Source: Meridianimarinicoccus roseus (lineage in GTDB: Bacteria > Pseudomonadota > Alphaproteobacteria > Rhodobacterales > Rhodobacteraceae). From it: a DNA stretch of 64,000 nt. The stretch's first letter is position 1, and the number at the start of each line of letters is the position of its first letter. The stretch is taken from the NCBI RefSeq assembly GCF_003172915.1, contig NZ_QGKU01000025.1, forward strand, positions 48,815 through 112,814, in the 5' to 3' direction. Positions 6,617 through 17,999 of the stretch are shown in pieces. The position numbers were made by a program, and so were the translations under genes. A model generated the notes under the pieces. It saw only the letters and a list, made by a program, of their open reading frames with translations. It did no database searches and was not told where the DNA came from.

Positions 6617-9016
6617 TCATGCGCGGGCCGGATCGCGTTCGAACAGCAGCGCCATGCTGTCCCGCAGGGTGATCGGCCCGCCTTCGTAGTCGGGTCCGAT
6701 GGAGGGAGCGCGCAGACGCAGCGACCAGCCGAACCCCTCCAGCCCCGGGATCGGCAGCGTCAGAGGGTCGAAATCGCCGGTCTCGCCGCCCTCCATGTGC
6801 GCGATGCAGAACGTCTGTCGGCCGTCCGGCGCGTGGCGCAGGCAGGCGAACACCGTCCGTCCGTCAATCGGCCGAAGGTAGTCGAAATGGTCCTTCGGCC
6901 CGAGATTGCCGCGCAGCCACGGGTTCGCCCTGCGGAACTTTCGCAATTCGAACATGTAGCCGGTCTGTACGGGGTCCAGTCCCGAAACCGAGTTCGACAC
7001 GTTGCAATATTCGTGCATGTCGTCCATCCACGCGCGGGCGATATGCTTGAGTTCTTGCGCGGTGAAATAGGCCGGACCCGCCAGCTTCGGCTCCACCGAG
7101 TTCAGCAGGTCGGGGATCACATTCAGGTCGTATTCCGTCACCTCGACCAGTGCGGGCAGGAATTCGAAGAACCGCAGAAGGTCGTCCCGCGTCTCGAATC
7201 CGATCTCCTTCAGGCGGCGGAAGTTCTGGGGCACTGAGTAGCTGTATTCGTCCACCTGCCATTTGAGGCTGATCGCTTCCTCAGCCACCACCTTCACGCC
7301 GTAGCGGTCGTCCTGGTTGCGGATGAAACCCCAGCTTGCACGGCTTGTCGCGTTCAGGAAATCCATCGGCACGCCGGGAAAGGCCGCGTAGGTCAGCATC
7401 GACACCGCCGGGTTGTCATAGGCCTTGTCGAGGATGTCCATCCTGGTGTCGCCGAGGCGCGTGTTGATGTTCAGCTTCGGGCTGACCTGCGTGCCGCGCC
7501 GCAGCGTGTCGTGGTTCGCTGTGCCCGAGATCCAGTTTGATCCGACGTCCATCATCTCGCGGATGCGCCAGTATTTTGACAGCCAGAAGCCGTAGATGAA
7601 CGGCGTGTTGTGCGCGAAGGTCAGCGGGCCCCATTGGAACACGTCGGGGTCGTTGTCGGCCATGTTCTCGATCACCGCACGGTAGTTGGAGGAAAGCTCC
7701 CAATCCTCCTGCGGCCAGGGGCGGCCATCCTCGAACACGAACCATGGGCGGAACGGAGTGGCGGCAACCTGCTGCGGAACATCGGCCATCAGGTGCAGGT
7801 AGTCGTCATCGTGGCGCATGGTCTGGGTCGCTGGATCGTACCACTTGAAATCCTGCGCGCCGTCCACACGCACCCCGTCCGCGCCGAAATTTACCTTGCG
7901 GCGCTGCATCTCCAGCAGGATCGCGCGCACAGCCGGGTTCCGGTAATCAAGGTTCTGCCCGTACATGTTCGGCCCGGCGAAGAAATGCGGGTTCAGTGCG
8001 CCAAGCCCCTGGTTGTCCGAATGGCCGAACACCACGTCGAGGATCAGCATTTTGCGTTTTTTGGGGAAGTTGTGCAGCGCCGCTGCGAAATCGACCAGTT
8101 CGTCCGGGCGGCCACTTTCCAACAGCACCGGGTTCACCGTCGCCATTCCGGCGATCACAACGTCATAGCCCCAGTTCGTGGTGTCGGGCCGGGTCAGGCT
8201 GATCGTGGCTCGTTCGGTGCTGTGCGGAGCTTCCTGCCAAAAGGCCGGCCCGGTCTCGTAAACTGTCGTCGGCTCCACCGGCAGAAGCTGCACCGCGTCA
8301 TAGCCGAGATAAAGCTGGTCCGACGGCTCGAGCGGCAGGTCGGCGGCGAAGCGGTCCGCCAGCCGTTCAAACTGCCGTGTCAACGCCGCAAGCGTTCCCC
8401 CCGCGGTGGCTGTCGGCACGTGGATCTGCAGAATGTTGGTGGGCGGGGTGAACTTGTGCGGCGCGCCGTCCGCCGCATCCGCGGCGAGGTCCGCGTAATA
8501 GGCGAGGTCGCGTCGCGCCGCCTGCATTGCCCCCACGTCGTAAAGCTCGGCCGGGGCGAAAGCACCGAAAGGCAGCGACATGGCCAGAGGGTCGAGTATG
8601 CGGTGCCATTCACCCGCCGCATCGCGCCACACCAGCGCATAGAAGTCACCAACCTGTTCGCGGGTGCCGGCAATCATGCCGTCGATCACCGCGAAGGTAT
8701 GCGCTTCGTAGCGGGCGACGGGCATGTAGGCGCGGTGGAAATCAACCTCCTGATGTGCGCGGGTAAGGTCCAGCGGCTCGCACGGACTGAGCACTTCAAG
8801 GAAAACGTCGCCGTCGGGCACCCGGTGGTCAAGCAGTTCCGGTGTCCAGAAGCCGAAGGTCGCGCGGCCGTCCCCGGCATGGGCGCCCAGCCGCAGCGCG
8901 ATCTCGCGCTCCCCGTCGAAGGCTGTCGGGGCCGAGTTCAGGGTCCGGGCGCACCAGTCCGCAAGGGCGTGGGCGGCGTCGGCGTCGGCGTGAAGGCGCT
9001 GTGCGAGATCGGTCAT
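6617..9016 (-). CDS. GH13-like glycosidase, probable glucosylglycerol hydrolase
   Basis: A 799-residue alpha-amylase-fold enzyme, last gene of the glycogen operon. The barrel motifs are visible: LILDVVFGHSDNQG, VNFGADGVRVDGAQDFKWYD with the likely nucleophile Asp, WFVFEDGRPWP with the likely acid/base Glu, and WISGTANHDTLRRG with the transition-state Asp. The long N-terminal region and the sequence around these motifs differ from glgX, glgB and ordinary amylases. From memory they most resemble the GghA glucosylglycerol hydrolases described in cyanobacteria (Slr1670 type); that specificity is recall plus inference, not proven here. It would release glucose and glycerol from a compatible solute, or act on a related short glucoside. 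No signal peptide is seen. The start at 9016 has GAGAGGAG upstream, and it follows malQ after 22 bases. Confidence 0.68.
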   Translation of the reverse strand: MTDLAQRLHADADAAHALADWCARTLNSAPTAFDGEREIALRLGAHAGDGRATFGFWTPELLDHRVPDGDVFLEVLSPCEPLDLTRAHQEVDFHRAYMPVARYEAHTFAVIDGMIAGTREQVGDFYALVWRDAAGEWHRILDPLAMSLPFGAFAPAELYDVGAMQAARRDLAYYADLAADAADGAPHKFTPPTNILQIHVPTATAGGTLAALTRQFERLADRFAADLPLEPSDQLYLGYDAVQLLPVEPTTVYETGPAFWQEAPHSTERATISLTRPDTTNWGYDVVIAGMATVNPVLLESGRPDELVDFAAALHNFPKKRKMLILDVVFGHSDNQGLGALNPHFFAGPNMYGQNLDYRNPAVRAILLEMQRRKVNFGADGVRVDGAQDFKWYDPATQTMRHDDDYLHLMADVPQQVAATPFRPWFVFEDGRPWPQEDWELSSNYRAVIENMADNDPDVFQWGPLTFAHNTPFIYGFWLSKYWRIREMMDVGSNWISGTANHDTLRRGTQVSPKLNINTRLGDTRMDILDKAYDNPAVSMLTYAAFPGVPMDFLNATSRASWGFIRNQDDRYGVKVVAEEAISLKWQVDEYSYSVPQNFRRLKEIGFETRDDLLRFFEFLPALVEVTEYDLNVIPDLLNSVEPKLAGPAYFTAQELKHIARAWMDDMHEYCNVSNSVSGLDPVQTGYMFELRKFRRANPWLRGNLGPKDHFDYLRPIDGRTVFACLRHAPDGRQTFCIAHMEGGETGDFDPLTLPIPGLEGFGWSLRLRAPSIGPDYEGGPITLRDSMALLFERDPARA

Positions 9017-9038
9017 GAAGGCTCCTCTCAAGGGTGGG

Positions 9039-10936
9039 TCAGCGGCGCATGAGCGCCGCGCTGCGCAGGACCTGCGCGTCGCGGCCAAGATCTGCCGCGG
9101 GAACCGGCAGGCGGCGCCGCCAGTTCGGATGGGCGTCGATCGTGCCCGGAAGGTTGGGCTGTTCGGTCAGCCCGAGCATATCCTCTGCCTGCACGGCGAC
9201 AAGGGCTGCGGCAGATCCGGCAAGCGCGAGGTGCAGCGCGTCCGCCGTTCCGTCTGCGGTTCCGTGCGCGGTGTCGAAGGCGGCGACTTCGGCGGCGCGG
9301 GTAGCGCGGGCGGCGGGCAGGTCCTCGCCCGGCAACTGGCCGATGCGCGCCCACCATTCCAGATCGCGTCCCGTCCGCCAGCCCTTCCAGGTCGGCAGAT
9401 CGTGGCTCGCGAACGAAGCAAGCGTCAGCGTGTCGTAGGCCGAACCGGGCCGGTAGCGGGTGACGTCCGCCTCCTGGTCGCGTTCGAACATGGCGACCCG
9501 GCAGCCCAGCACGCCGGCCTCCTGCATCGCGTCGCGCAGCCCCTCGGGAACATTGCCAAGATCCTCCCCGACGACGGTCGCACCGGCGCGCGCGGCTTCG
9601 ATCCGGGTGATCGCCAGCAGCGCCGCGCGGGGCATTGTGACATAGGCTCCTGGCGCGCCGTTTTCCGGCACCCAGAATGCGCGTTCGAATCCCAGCACGT
9701 GGTCAACCCGCAGCAGCCGCGCAAAGCGGAACTGCGCGCGCAGGGTGTCGATGAAGGGCTTGAAGCCCCGCGCGGCAAGGGCGCGTGGATCAAACGGCGC
9801 GATCCCCCAACTTTGTCCGCCTGGCGAGAACGCGTCGGGGGGCGCACCCAGCGACACGCCGCGCGCGAACACTTCGGGCTCCGCCCAGGTTTCTGCGCCG
9901 CCCGGATGCGTGCCCACGGCCAGGTCAAGATACAGACCGTGCCGCATGCCCGCCGCCGCCGCCGCGTCGCGCACCTGGCCCAGTTGCGTCGCGGCCTCTT
10001 GCTGCGCCCAGGCATGGAAGGCCGGGCCGTCTCCGGCTGCGGCGGCGAAGGCTGCGACTTCGGGGTTGTCCGGACGGCGAAGCGCGGCGGGCCAGTCGGG
10101 CCAATAGGGGCCGTGACGGTCCGCGAGCGCCTGGTGCACGGCGAAACGCCACAGGTCGGCGTCGTCAGTGGCGTGTGCGACGGAGGCGGCGCGCGCTGCA
10201 TCGGACAGCGCCGCGTAGGCGGCCCGCAGTGCGGCAAGATGCGCCGGGCGGTCCGCTGCGTAGTCAATGAGATCGCCCGGGCTACCGGGGCGGCCGGGCA
10301 ATGCCAAATGTGCGGTGTTCAGTCTCTGACGGCTGGACGGCGAGTAGGGGCTGAACGCGTCCGGATCGGTCGGGAAGCCCGCATGGATCGGGTTGATGCC
10401 GACGAAATCGGCACCTGTGCCTCCGAGTCCGGTCACTGCGGCGGAAAGGTCGGCGTAGTCACCGAAGCCCCCTTCCGCAGCGGTGCGCAGCCCGTAAAGC
10501 GGCAGCGTCACGCCCCAGCCGCGGGCGGGGGCCGGCAGGGTGGGCGGCGCGGCGATCACGAGTAGCGCGCGACCGTCCAGCAACAGCCGGTGATAGCCCG
10601 CGGATAGTGCGGGCAAGGACACGCGGCCCGCCGCGTCGCCGCCCGCTTCGGTGCCGTCCTCGGCCAGCAGGTGCCAAGGACCCTGTCCTTCGATCTGCGC
10701 TGGCGCGCCTGATGTCACCACGTGCCAGCCGTCATAGCCGCCTTCCGCAGGCGGCGCGCGCAGCATGTCGAGCGCGTCCAGCGCCTCTGGCTCGGTTCCG
10801 GCGGGAAGTCCCATTGCGGCCAGCAGGGCGCGGGCGGCATCTGCGCCGGTTTCGCGCAGCGCGCCGGTCACATCGCGGTAGCGCGGCACGATCCCGGCCG
10901 CCGTCGCCAGCCGGTCGAGAGCGGAGCCGGGAACGA

Positions 10937-10940
<4 letters not shown>
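9039..10940 (-). CDS. malQ: 4-alpha-glucanotransferase (amylomaltase)
   Basis: A 633-residue GH77 enzyme that moves alpha-1,4-glucan segments between maltodextrins, recycling short chains made during glycogen breakdown. Motifs seen: LLRVDHVLGFERAFWVPENG with the nucleophile Asp, TVVGEDLGNVPEGLRDAM with the acid/base Glu, and LASFASHDLPTWKGW with the third carboxylate. The 130-residue N-terminal extension is usual for the long bacterial MalQ type. The ATG overlaps the glgX stop as ATGA, showing translational coupling. An upstream in-frame start at 10973 would lie inside glgX and adds no conserved sequence. The enzyme is cytoplasmic; there is no signal peptide. Confidence 0.92.
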
Positions 10941-13021
<2,081 letters not shown>

Positions 13022-14449
13022 CTAGCTCCTGCCTGCAAGGTCCCGGTAGAGCGCGGCATAGGCCGCGCCGGAGCTGTCCCAGCCCACCGGGTGACGCATG
13101 GCATTGCTCTGCATGCGGGTCCAGACCTTGGGCGCGGAAAACAGCGTGCACAGTCGTTCCAGACCGGCAGTCAGCGCCTCGGCGGTCAGCGGATAAACCG
13201 TTACGCCGGTCGCTGCACCTGCTTTCAGCCCCGCATCGGAGGCGTCGATCACAGTGTCGGCCAGCCCGCCTGTCAGCGCCACAAGCGGGATTGTGCCGTA
13301 GCGCAGGCCGTAAAGCTGGGTCAGCCCGCAGGGTTCGAAGCGGGACGGGATCAGGATCGCATCAGCGCCGGCCATCATGCGATGCGACAGCGCCTCGTCA
13401 TACCCAAGGTGCACCGACAGGTTCGGGTCGCGCACGGCCGCGTCGCGCCACACGGCTTCCAACTCGCGCTGGCCGCTTCCGAGAAGCGCCAGACGCCCGC
13501 CCCGCGACGTCAGTGCAGGCAGCGCTTCGAGCAAAACGTCCAACCCCTTCTGTTCGGTCAGCCGCGAAACGACTATGCAAAGTGGACCCTCGCCGTCCGG
13601 CAGGCCGAATTCGGCCTGCAGCGCAGCCCGGTTCTGTGCCTTGCCGCTGGGTGCGGTGTAGGGCGTGATGTCCGGGTCGTTTGCTGGGTTCCACATCTCG
13701 AGGTCGATGCCGTTCAGGATGCCAACCAGGTCCGCCCGGCGATCTCGCAGCACGCCCTGCAGGCCCATGCCGAACTCCGGCGTCAGCAATTCGCGTGCGT
13801 AGGTCGGACTGACGGTGCTCAGCCGATCGGCGCAGATGAGGCCCGTTTTCAAGGCGCTGACCTGGCCATAATATTCGGCGAGGCCTGGGTGGAAATCCGC
13901 CGGTGCCACCCGAAGAGAGCCAAGTCGCCAGGGTGGGGCCAGTCCCTGGAAGGCGATGTTGTGCACGCTCAGCACAGATCTGGTGCCGGGCGCGTGGCGT
14001 TGCAGGAAATACGGCATCAAGCCGGCCTGCCAGTCATGGCCATGCACCACGTCCGGCGTCCAGCCGTCCGGCAGCCCGTCGCGCGCCAGCAGCATCGCCG
14101 CCCAGCAAAGCGCAGCGAACCGTTCGGGATTGTCCGGCCAGTCCTGCCCGTCGGGGCCAAGATAGGGGCTGCCGTCGCGTGCATAGAGATGCGGAGCGTC
14201 CAGCACCAGAAGGTCCAGACCGGCGGCGTGACCCGCAATGATCCGCCCGCTGCCACCGAACAGGTCGGGCAGGCTGGTCAGCACCTCGCCGTCCTCCACC
14301 GCCGCCATCACCTTGGGATAACCGGGCAGCAGCGTGCGCAAAGTGCAGCCATGCGGGGCGAGCGCGCCTGGCAGTGCGCCCGCCACGTCGGCAAGCCCGC
14401 CGGTCTTGATCAGCGGCGCACATTCCGACGTGACGGACAGAACCTTCAT
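13022..14449 (-). CDS. glgA: Glycogen synthase (ADP-glucose dependent)
   Basis: A 475-residue GT5 glycosyltransferase that adds glucose from ADP-glucose to the non-reducing end of glycogen. The N-terminal [20 protein letters not shown] contains the K-T-G-G-L block that binds the ADP-glucose phosphates. [19 protein letters not shown] and [19 protein letters not shown] are the C-terminal nucleotide-sugar motifs, with the E-P-C-G-L catalytic loop. Length is normal for bacterial GlgA. The ATG at 14449 overlaps the glgC stop (ATGA), so GlgC and GlgA, which act in sequence, are translationally coupled. The frame continues upstream inside glgC without meaningful sequence. Confidence 0.96.
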   Translation of the reverse strand: MKVLSVTSECAPLIKTGGLADVAGALPGALAPHGCTLRTLLPGYPKVMAAVEDGEVLTSLPDLFGGSGRIIAGHAAGLDLLVLDAPHLYARDGSPYLGPDGQDWPDNPERFAALCWAAMLLARDGLPDGWTPDVVHGHDWQAGLMPYFLQRHAPGTRSVLSVHNIAFQGLAPPWRLGSLRVAPADFHPGLAEYYGQVSALKTGLICADRLSTVSPTYARELLTPEFGMGLQGVLRDRRADLVGILNGIDLEMWNPANDPDITPYTAPSGKAQNRAALQAEFGLPDGEGPLCIVVSRLTEQKGLDVLLEALPALTSRGGRLALLGSGQRELEAVWRDAAVRDPNLSVHLGYDEALSHRMMAGADAILIPSRFEPCGLTQLYGLRYGTIPLVALTGGLADTVIDASDAGLKAGAATGVTVYPLTAEALTAGLERLCTLFSAPKVWTRMQSNAMRHPVGWDSSGAAYAALYRDLAGRS

Positions 14450-15708
14450 TCGGCGGCGGCCTTCCGGTCCAGCATGTCCTGCGTGATCAGTGTGATCCCG
14501 CCTTCGGAGACGCGGAACCACTTGCCGTCCTCGGCCGGGTCTTCGCCTACGACCAGCCCCTGCGGGATTGCGACGCCGCGGTCGATCACCACGTTCTTCA
14601 GACGCGCGTGGCGGCCCACATTGACATATGGTAGCGCGACGACGTTCTCGAGCGCGGCAAAGGAATTGGTGTGCACCATCGTGAACAGAACCGAGTTGCG
14701 CACGTCGGTGCCCGAGATGATGCACCCGCCAGCCACTAGCGAAGACACCGCTGACCCGCGGCGGTTTTCCTCGTTGTGGATGAACTTGGCTGGCGGCACG
14801 CTTTCCGAATAGGTCCAGATCGGCCAGTCCTTGTCCCACAGGTCAAGGTCGGGCGAAAAATCCGTCAGGTCTATATTGGCCTTCCAGAACGCGTCGATCG
14901 TGCCGGCATCGCGCCAATAGGCCGGCGCGTCGGACCTGCTTTTCACGCAGCTTTCTGTGAAGCGATGCGCCATCGCCTTGCCGTTCTTCACGATGTCCGG
15001 GATCAGGTCGGTTCCGAAATCATGGGTTGAATTGCTATCCTCGGAATCGCGCAGCAGAAGGTCACGCAGGAAGGCCCAGGAAAACACGTAGATCCCCATG
15101 GAGGCCAGTGCCAGAGACGGATCCTCGGGTGTGGCGGGCGGGTCCTTGGGCTTTTCGAGAAACTCGGTGATGCGCCCGCTGGCGTCCACGGCCATGACGC
15201 CGAAGGCCGACGCCTCGGCGCGCGGGACAGTCAGGCAGCCCACGGTGACATCTGCGCCGCTGTCCACATGCTGGCGGATCATCAACTCGTAGTCCATCTT
15301 GTAGATGTGGTCGCCCGCCAGGATCAGCACGTAGTCCACTCCGTAGCTGTCCACGATGTCGATGTTCTGCGCCACGGCGTCTGCAGTGCCGCGATACCAC
15401 ATCTCGTCGATCCGTTGCGAGGCGGGCAGGATGTCAAGGTATTCGTTGCGTTCGGCGCGGAAGAAGTTCCAGCCGCGCTGGCAGTGCCGGATCAGGCTGT
15501 GCGCCTTGTACTGCGTTGCGATCGCCATCTTGCGAATGCCAGAGTTCAGCGCGTTCGACAGCGCGAAATCGATGATTCGAACCTTTCCGCCGAAATAGAC
15601 CGCCGGCTTCGCGCGCCGGTCGGTCAGCTCCTTCATCCGAGAACCGCGCCCGCCGGCCAGCACGAAGGCCATTGTCCGGCTCGATAACCGTGTATGTGAA
15701 GTTTCCAT
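14446..15708 (-). CDS. glgC: Glucose-1-phosphate adenylyltransferase (ADP-glucose pyrophosphorylase)
   Basis: A 420-residue nucleotidyltransferase making ADP-glucose from glucose-1-phosphate and ATP, the committed and usually allosterically controlled step of glycogen synthesis. The N-terminus shows the nucleotide loop [20 protein letters not shown], then the substrate blocks [13 protein letters not shown] and [10 protein letters not shown], and a left-handed helix C-terminal part beginning near [18 protein letters not shown]. Residues in [19 protein letters not shown] match the fructose-type activator region of proteobacterial GlgC. The start is supported by AGGGAGGA upstream. It follows glgB by 24 bases on the same strand. 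Confidence 0.96.
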   Translation of the reverse strand: METSHTRLSSRTMAFVLAGGRGSRMKELTDRRAKPAVYFGGKVRIIDFALSNALNSGIRKMAIATQYKAHSLIRHCQRGWNFFRAERNEYLDILPASQRIDEMWYRGTADAVAQNIDIVDSYGVDYVLILAGDHIYKMDYELMIRQHVDSGADVTVGCLTVPRAEASAFGVMAVDASGRITEFLEKPKDPPATPEDPSLALASMGIYVFSWAFLRDLLLRDSEDSNSTHDFGTDLIPDIVKNGKAMAHRFTESCVKSRSDAPAYWRDAGTIDAFWKANIDLTDFSPDLDLWDKDWPIWTYSESVPPAKFIHNEENRRGSAVSSLVAGGCIISGTDVRNSVLFTMVHTNSFAALENVVALPYVNVGRHARLKNVVIDRGVAIPQGLVVGEDPAEDGKWFRVSEGGITLITQDMLDRKAAAE

Positions 15709-15732
15709 CGTCTCGTTCCTCCCTGAAGTCCC

Positions 15733-17931
15733 TCAGTCGTTGTCCGGTGCCAGGAACACGACCGACAGGGGCGGGATCACGACTGCCGCGGATGCGGGCT
15801 GGCCGTGATGCGGACTGTCGATGGCGGTCACTGCGCCCATATTGCCGCGGTCTCCTCCTCCGTAAATCGCGGCATCGGTGTTCAGTATCTCGCACCAGCG
15901 CCCGGCATGGGGCAGCCCGACGGTGTAGCCGCTTCTTTCCACAGGGGTGAAGTTGCAAAGCACGACGACAGGGTCGGTGCCTGCGTCGCCCCGGCGCACC
16001 CAGGCATAGACCGACGTATCGGCATCGTTCGCCTCGATCCAGGCGAAGCCTTCGGGATCGCAATCGGCCATGTGCAGCGCGGGGCGGGCGCGGTAGGTAG
16101 TGTTAAGGTCGCGCACCAGCCGCGCGATCCCGGCATGTTCAGGGCGGGCCGCTGCGTCCCAATTCAGCTGCGCGGCGTGGTTCCACTCCTCGGGCTGGCC
16201 GAATTCGCAGCCCATGAACAATAACTTCTTGCCGGGATGGCCCCACATGAAGCCGTAGTAGGCGCGCAGGTTGGCGAACTTCTCCCATTCGGTTCCGGGC
16301 ATCTTGCCGAGCATCGACCCCTTGCCGTGAACGACTTCGTCGTGACTGATCGGCAGAATGAAGTTCTCCGAGAACGCGTAGTGGATGCCGAACGTCATCT
16401 TGTGGTGGTCATAGCGGCGATACAGCGGGTCCTTGGCCATGTAGGAAAGGGTGTCGTTCATCCAGCCCATGTTCCACTTGTAACCGAAGCCCAGCCCGCC
16501 GCCGTCCACCGGGCGCGACACGGCCGGAAAGCTGGTGCTTTCTTCTGCCACCGTCATGATGCCCGGCTGCGCGCCGTAGGTGATCGTGTTGGTGCGCTGC
16601 AGCATCGAGATCGCTTCGAGGTTCTCGCGCCCGCCATGCACGTTGGGCACCCATTCGCCGTCCTTGCGCGAATAGTCGCGGTACAACATGGATGCCACAG
16701 CGTCGACGCGCAGCCCGTCGACATGGTATTCCTCCAGCCAATAAAGCGCGTTTGAGATCAGGAAGTTGGCAACCTCGGTGCGGCCGAAGTTATAGATCAG
16801 TGTGTTCCAGTCCTGGTGGAACCCCTCGCGCGGGTCGGCGTGTTCATAAAGCGCAGTTCCGTCGAACCGGCCGAGGCCGTGCGCGTCGGTGGGGAAATGC
16901 CCCGGCACCCAGTCGATCAGCACGCCGAGGCCGGCCGCGTGTGCCGCGTCGATCAGGTCGCGGAATTCGTGCGGGGGGCCGTGCCGGATCGTCGGTGCGA
17001 ACAGGCCCACCGGCTGGTATCCCCAGGAACCGTCGAAGGGATATTCGCTGACCGGCATCAACTCGATATGGGTGAAACCCATGTCGGCGACATAGGCCAC
17101 AAGCTGCTCGGCCGCCTCCTTGTAGGACAACGCGCGGTTGCCTTCGGAGGCGACGCGCCGCCACGATCCCAGGTGCACCTCGTACACAGAGATCGGCGCG
17201 CCGCGGGCGTTGTGGCCCGCGCGCTCGGCCATCCATTCCCCGTCGCGCCAGCCATAGCCGCTTATGTCTCGTACCACCGACGCGTTCTCGGGCGGGTGCT
17301 GTGATCCGAATCCGACGGGATCTGCCTTGAGCGGCAGCACGGTGCCGTCGCGAGACAGCAGTTCGTACTTGTATATCTCTCCTTCGCCGAGGCCGGGAAT
17401 GAAGATTTCCCAAACGCCAGTCGCGCCGCGCAGGCGCATGGGATGGGTGCGCCCGTCCCATTGATTGAATTCGCCCACCACGGACACGCGCTGCGCGTTC
17501 GGCGCCCAGACGGCAAAATGCACGCCGCGGCTGCCGTCGTGGTGGCAGGGATGGGCGCCCAGCACCTGCCAGATCCGCTGATGTGTACCTTCGCCCAGAA
17601 GGTATTCGTCCATCTCGCCGATCACCGGGCCAAAGGCGTAGGGGTCTTCGAACTCCCAGATGGCGCCGTTGCGGCCGGTGCCGCGTAGCCGGTAAGGTCC
17701 ATCCGGCACGGGGCCGGTAAAGATGCACCCGACCTCTGGATGGCGCGGCAGGTCGATCTCGTCATCGCCGACGAGGACAGTGATGGCGGCTGCGTCCGGG
17801 TGCAGCACGGTCAGGTGCGGCGTGTCCTCGTGCATGTGGCGTCCCAGCACGGAGAACGGGTCCCCGTGGCGGGCGGCGGCAAGCTTGTTAAGGGCATCGA
17901 GGGGCGGAAAGGCGGGGGTGTTCGATGTCAT
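15733..17931 (-). CDS. glgB: 1,4-alpha-glucan branching enzyme
   Basis: A 732-residue GH13 branching enzyme that forms the alpha-1,6 branches of glycogen. It has two N-terminal beta-sandwich regions (including the CBM48 block [20 protein letters not shown]), then the barrel with [36 protein letters not shown] (nucleophile Asp), [17 protein letters not shown] (acid/base Glu) and [15 protein letters not shown]. Two ATGs compete. The one at 17937 sits one base after the AGGAG site, which is too close, while the one at 17931 is seven bases away, so the protein should start MTSNTPAF. It follows glgP by 68 bases and precedes glgC. Confidence 0.95.
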   Translation of the reverse strand: MTSNTPAFPPLDALNKLAAARHGDPFSVLGRHMHEDTPHLTVLHPDAAAITVLVGDDEIDLPRHPEVGCIFTGPVPDGPYRLRGTGRNGAIWEFEDPYAFGPVIGEMDEYLLGEGTHQRIWQVLGAHPCHHDGSRGVHFAVWAPNAQRVSVVGEFNQWDGRTHPMRLRGATGVWEIFIPGLGEGEIYKYELLSRDGTVLPLKADPVGFGSQHPPENASVVRDISGYGWRDGEWMAERAGHNARGAPISVYEVHLGSWRRVASEGNRALSYKEAAEQLVAYVADMGFTHIELMPVSEYPFDGSWGYQPVGLFAPTIRHGPPHEFRDLIDAAHAAGLGVLIDWVPGHFPTDAHGLGRFDGTALYEHADPREGFHQDWNTLIYNFGRTEVANFLISNALYWLEEYHVDGLRVDAVASMLYRDYSRKDGEWVPNVHGGRENLEAISMLQRTNTITYGAQPGIMTVAEESTSFPAVSRPVDGGGLGFGYKWNMGWMNDTLSYMAKDPLYRRYDHHKMTFGIHYAFSENFILPISHDEVVHGKGSMLGKMPGTEWEKFANLRAYYGFMWGHPGKKLLFMGCEFGQPEEWNHAAQLNWDAAARPEHAGIARLVRDLNTTYRARPALHMADCDPEGFAWIEANDADTSVYAWVRRGDAGTDPVVVLCNFTPVERSGYTVGLPHAGRWCEILNTDAAIYGGGDRGNMGAVTAIDSPHHGQPASAAVVIPPLSVVFLAPDND

Positions 17932-17999
17932 GGACATGCTCCTATGCTAACGCCATCCGCACAGGACGCAAATCCCGCGTCTGGAATGCGCCTTTCCGG

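Noticed and set aside
7610..9052. A 480-codon plus-strand open frame opposite the GH13-like gene
   Set aside because: It is a shadow frame with no recognisable motif and no ribosome site; the minus strand has all GH13 motifs.
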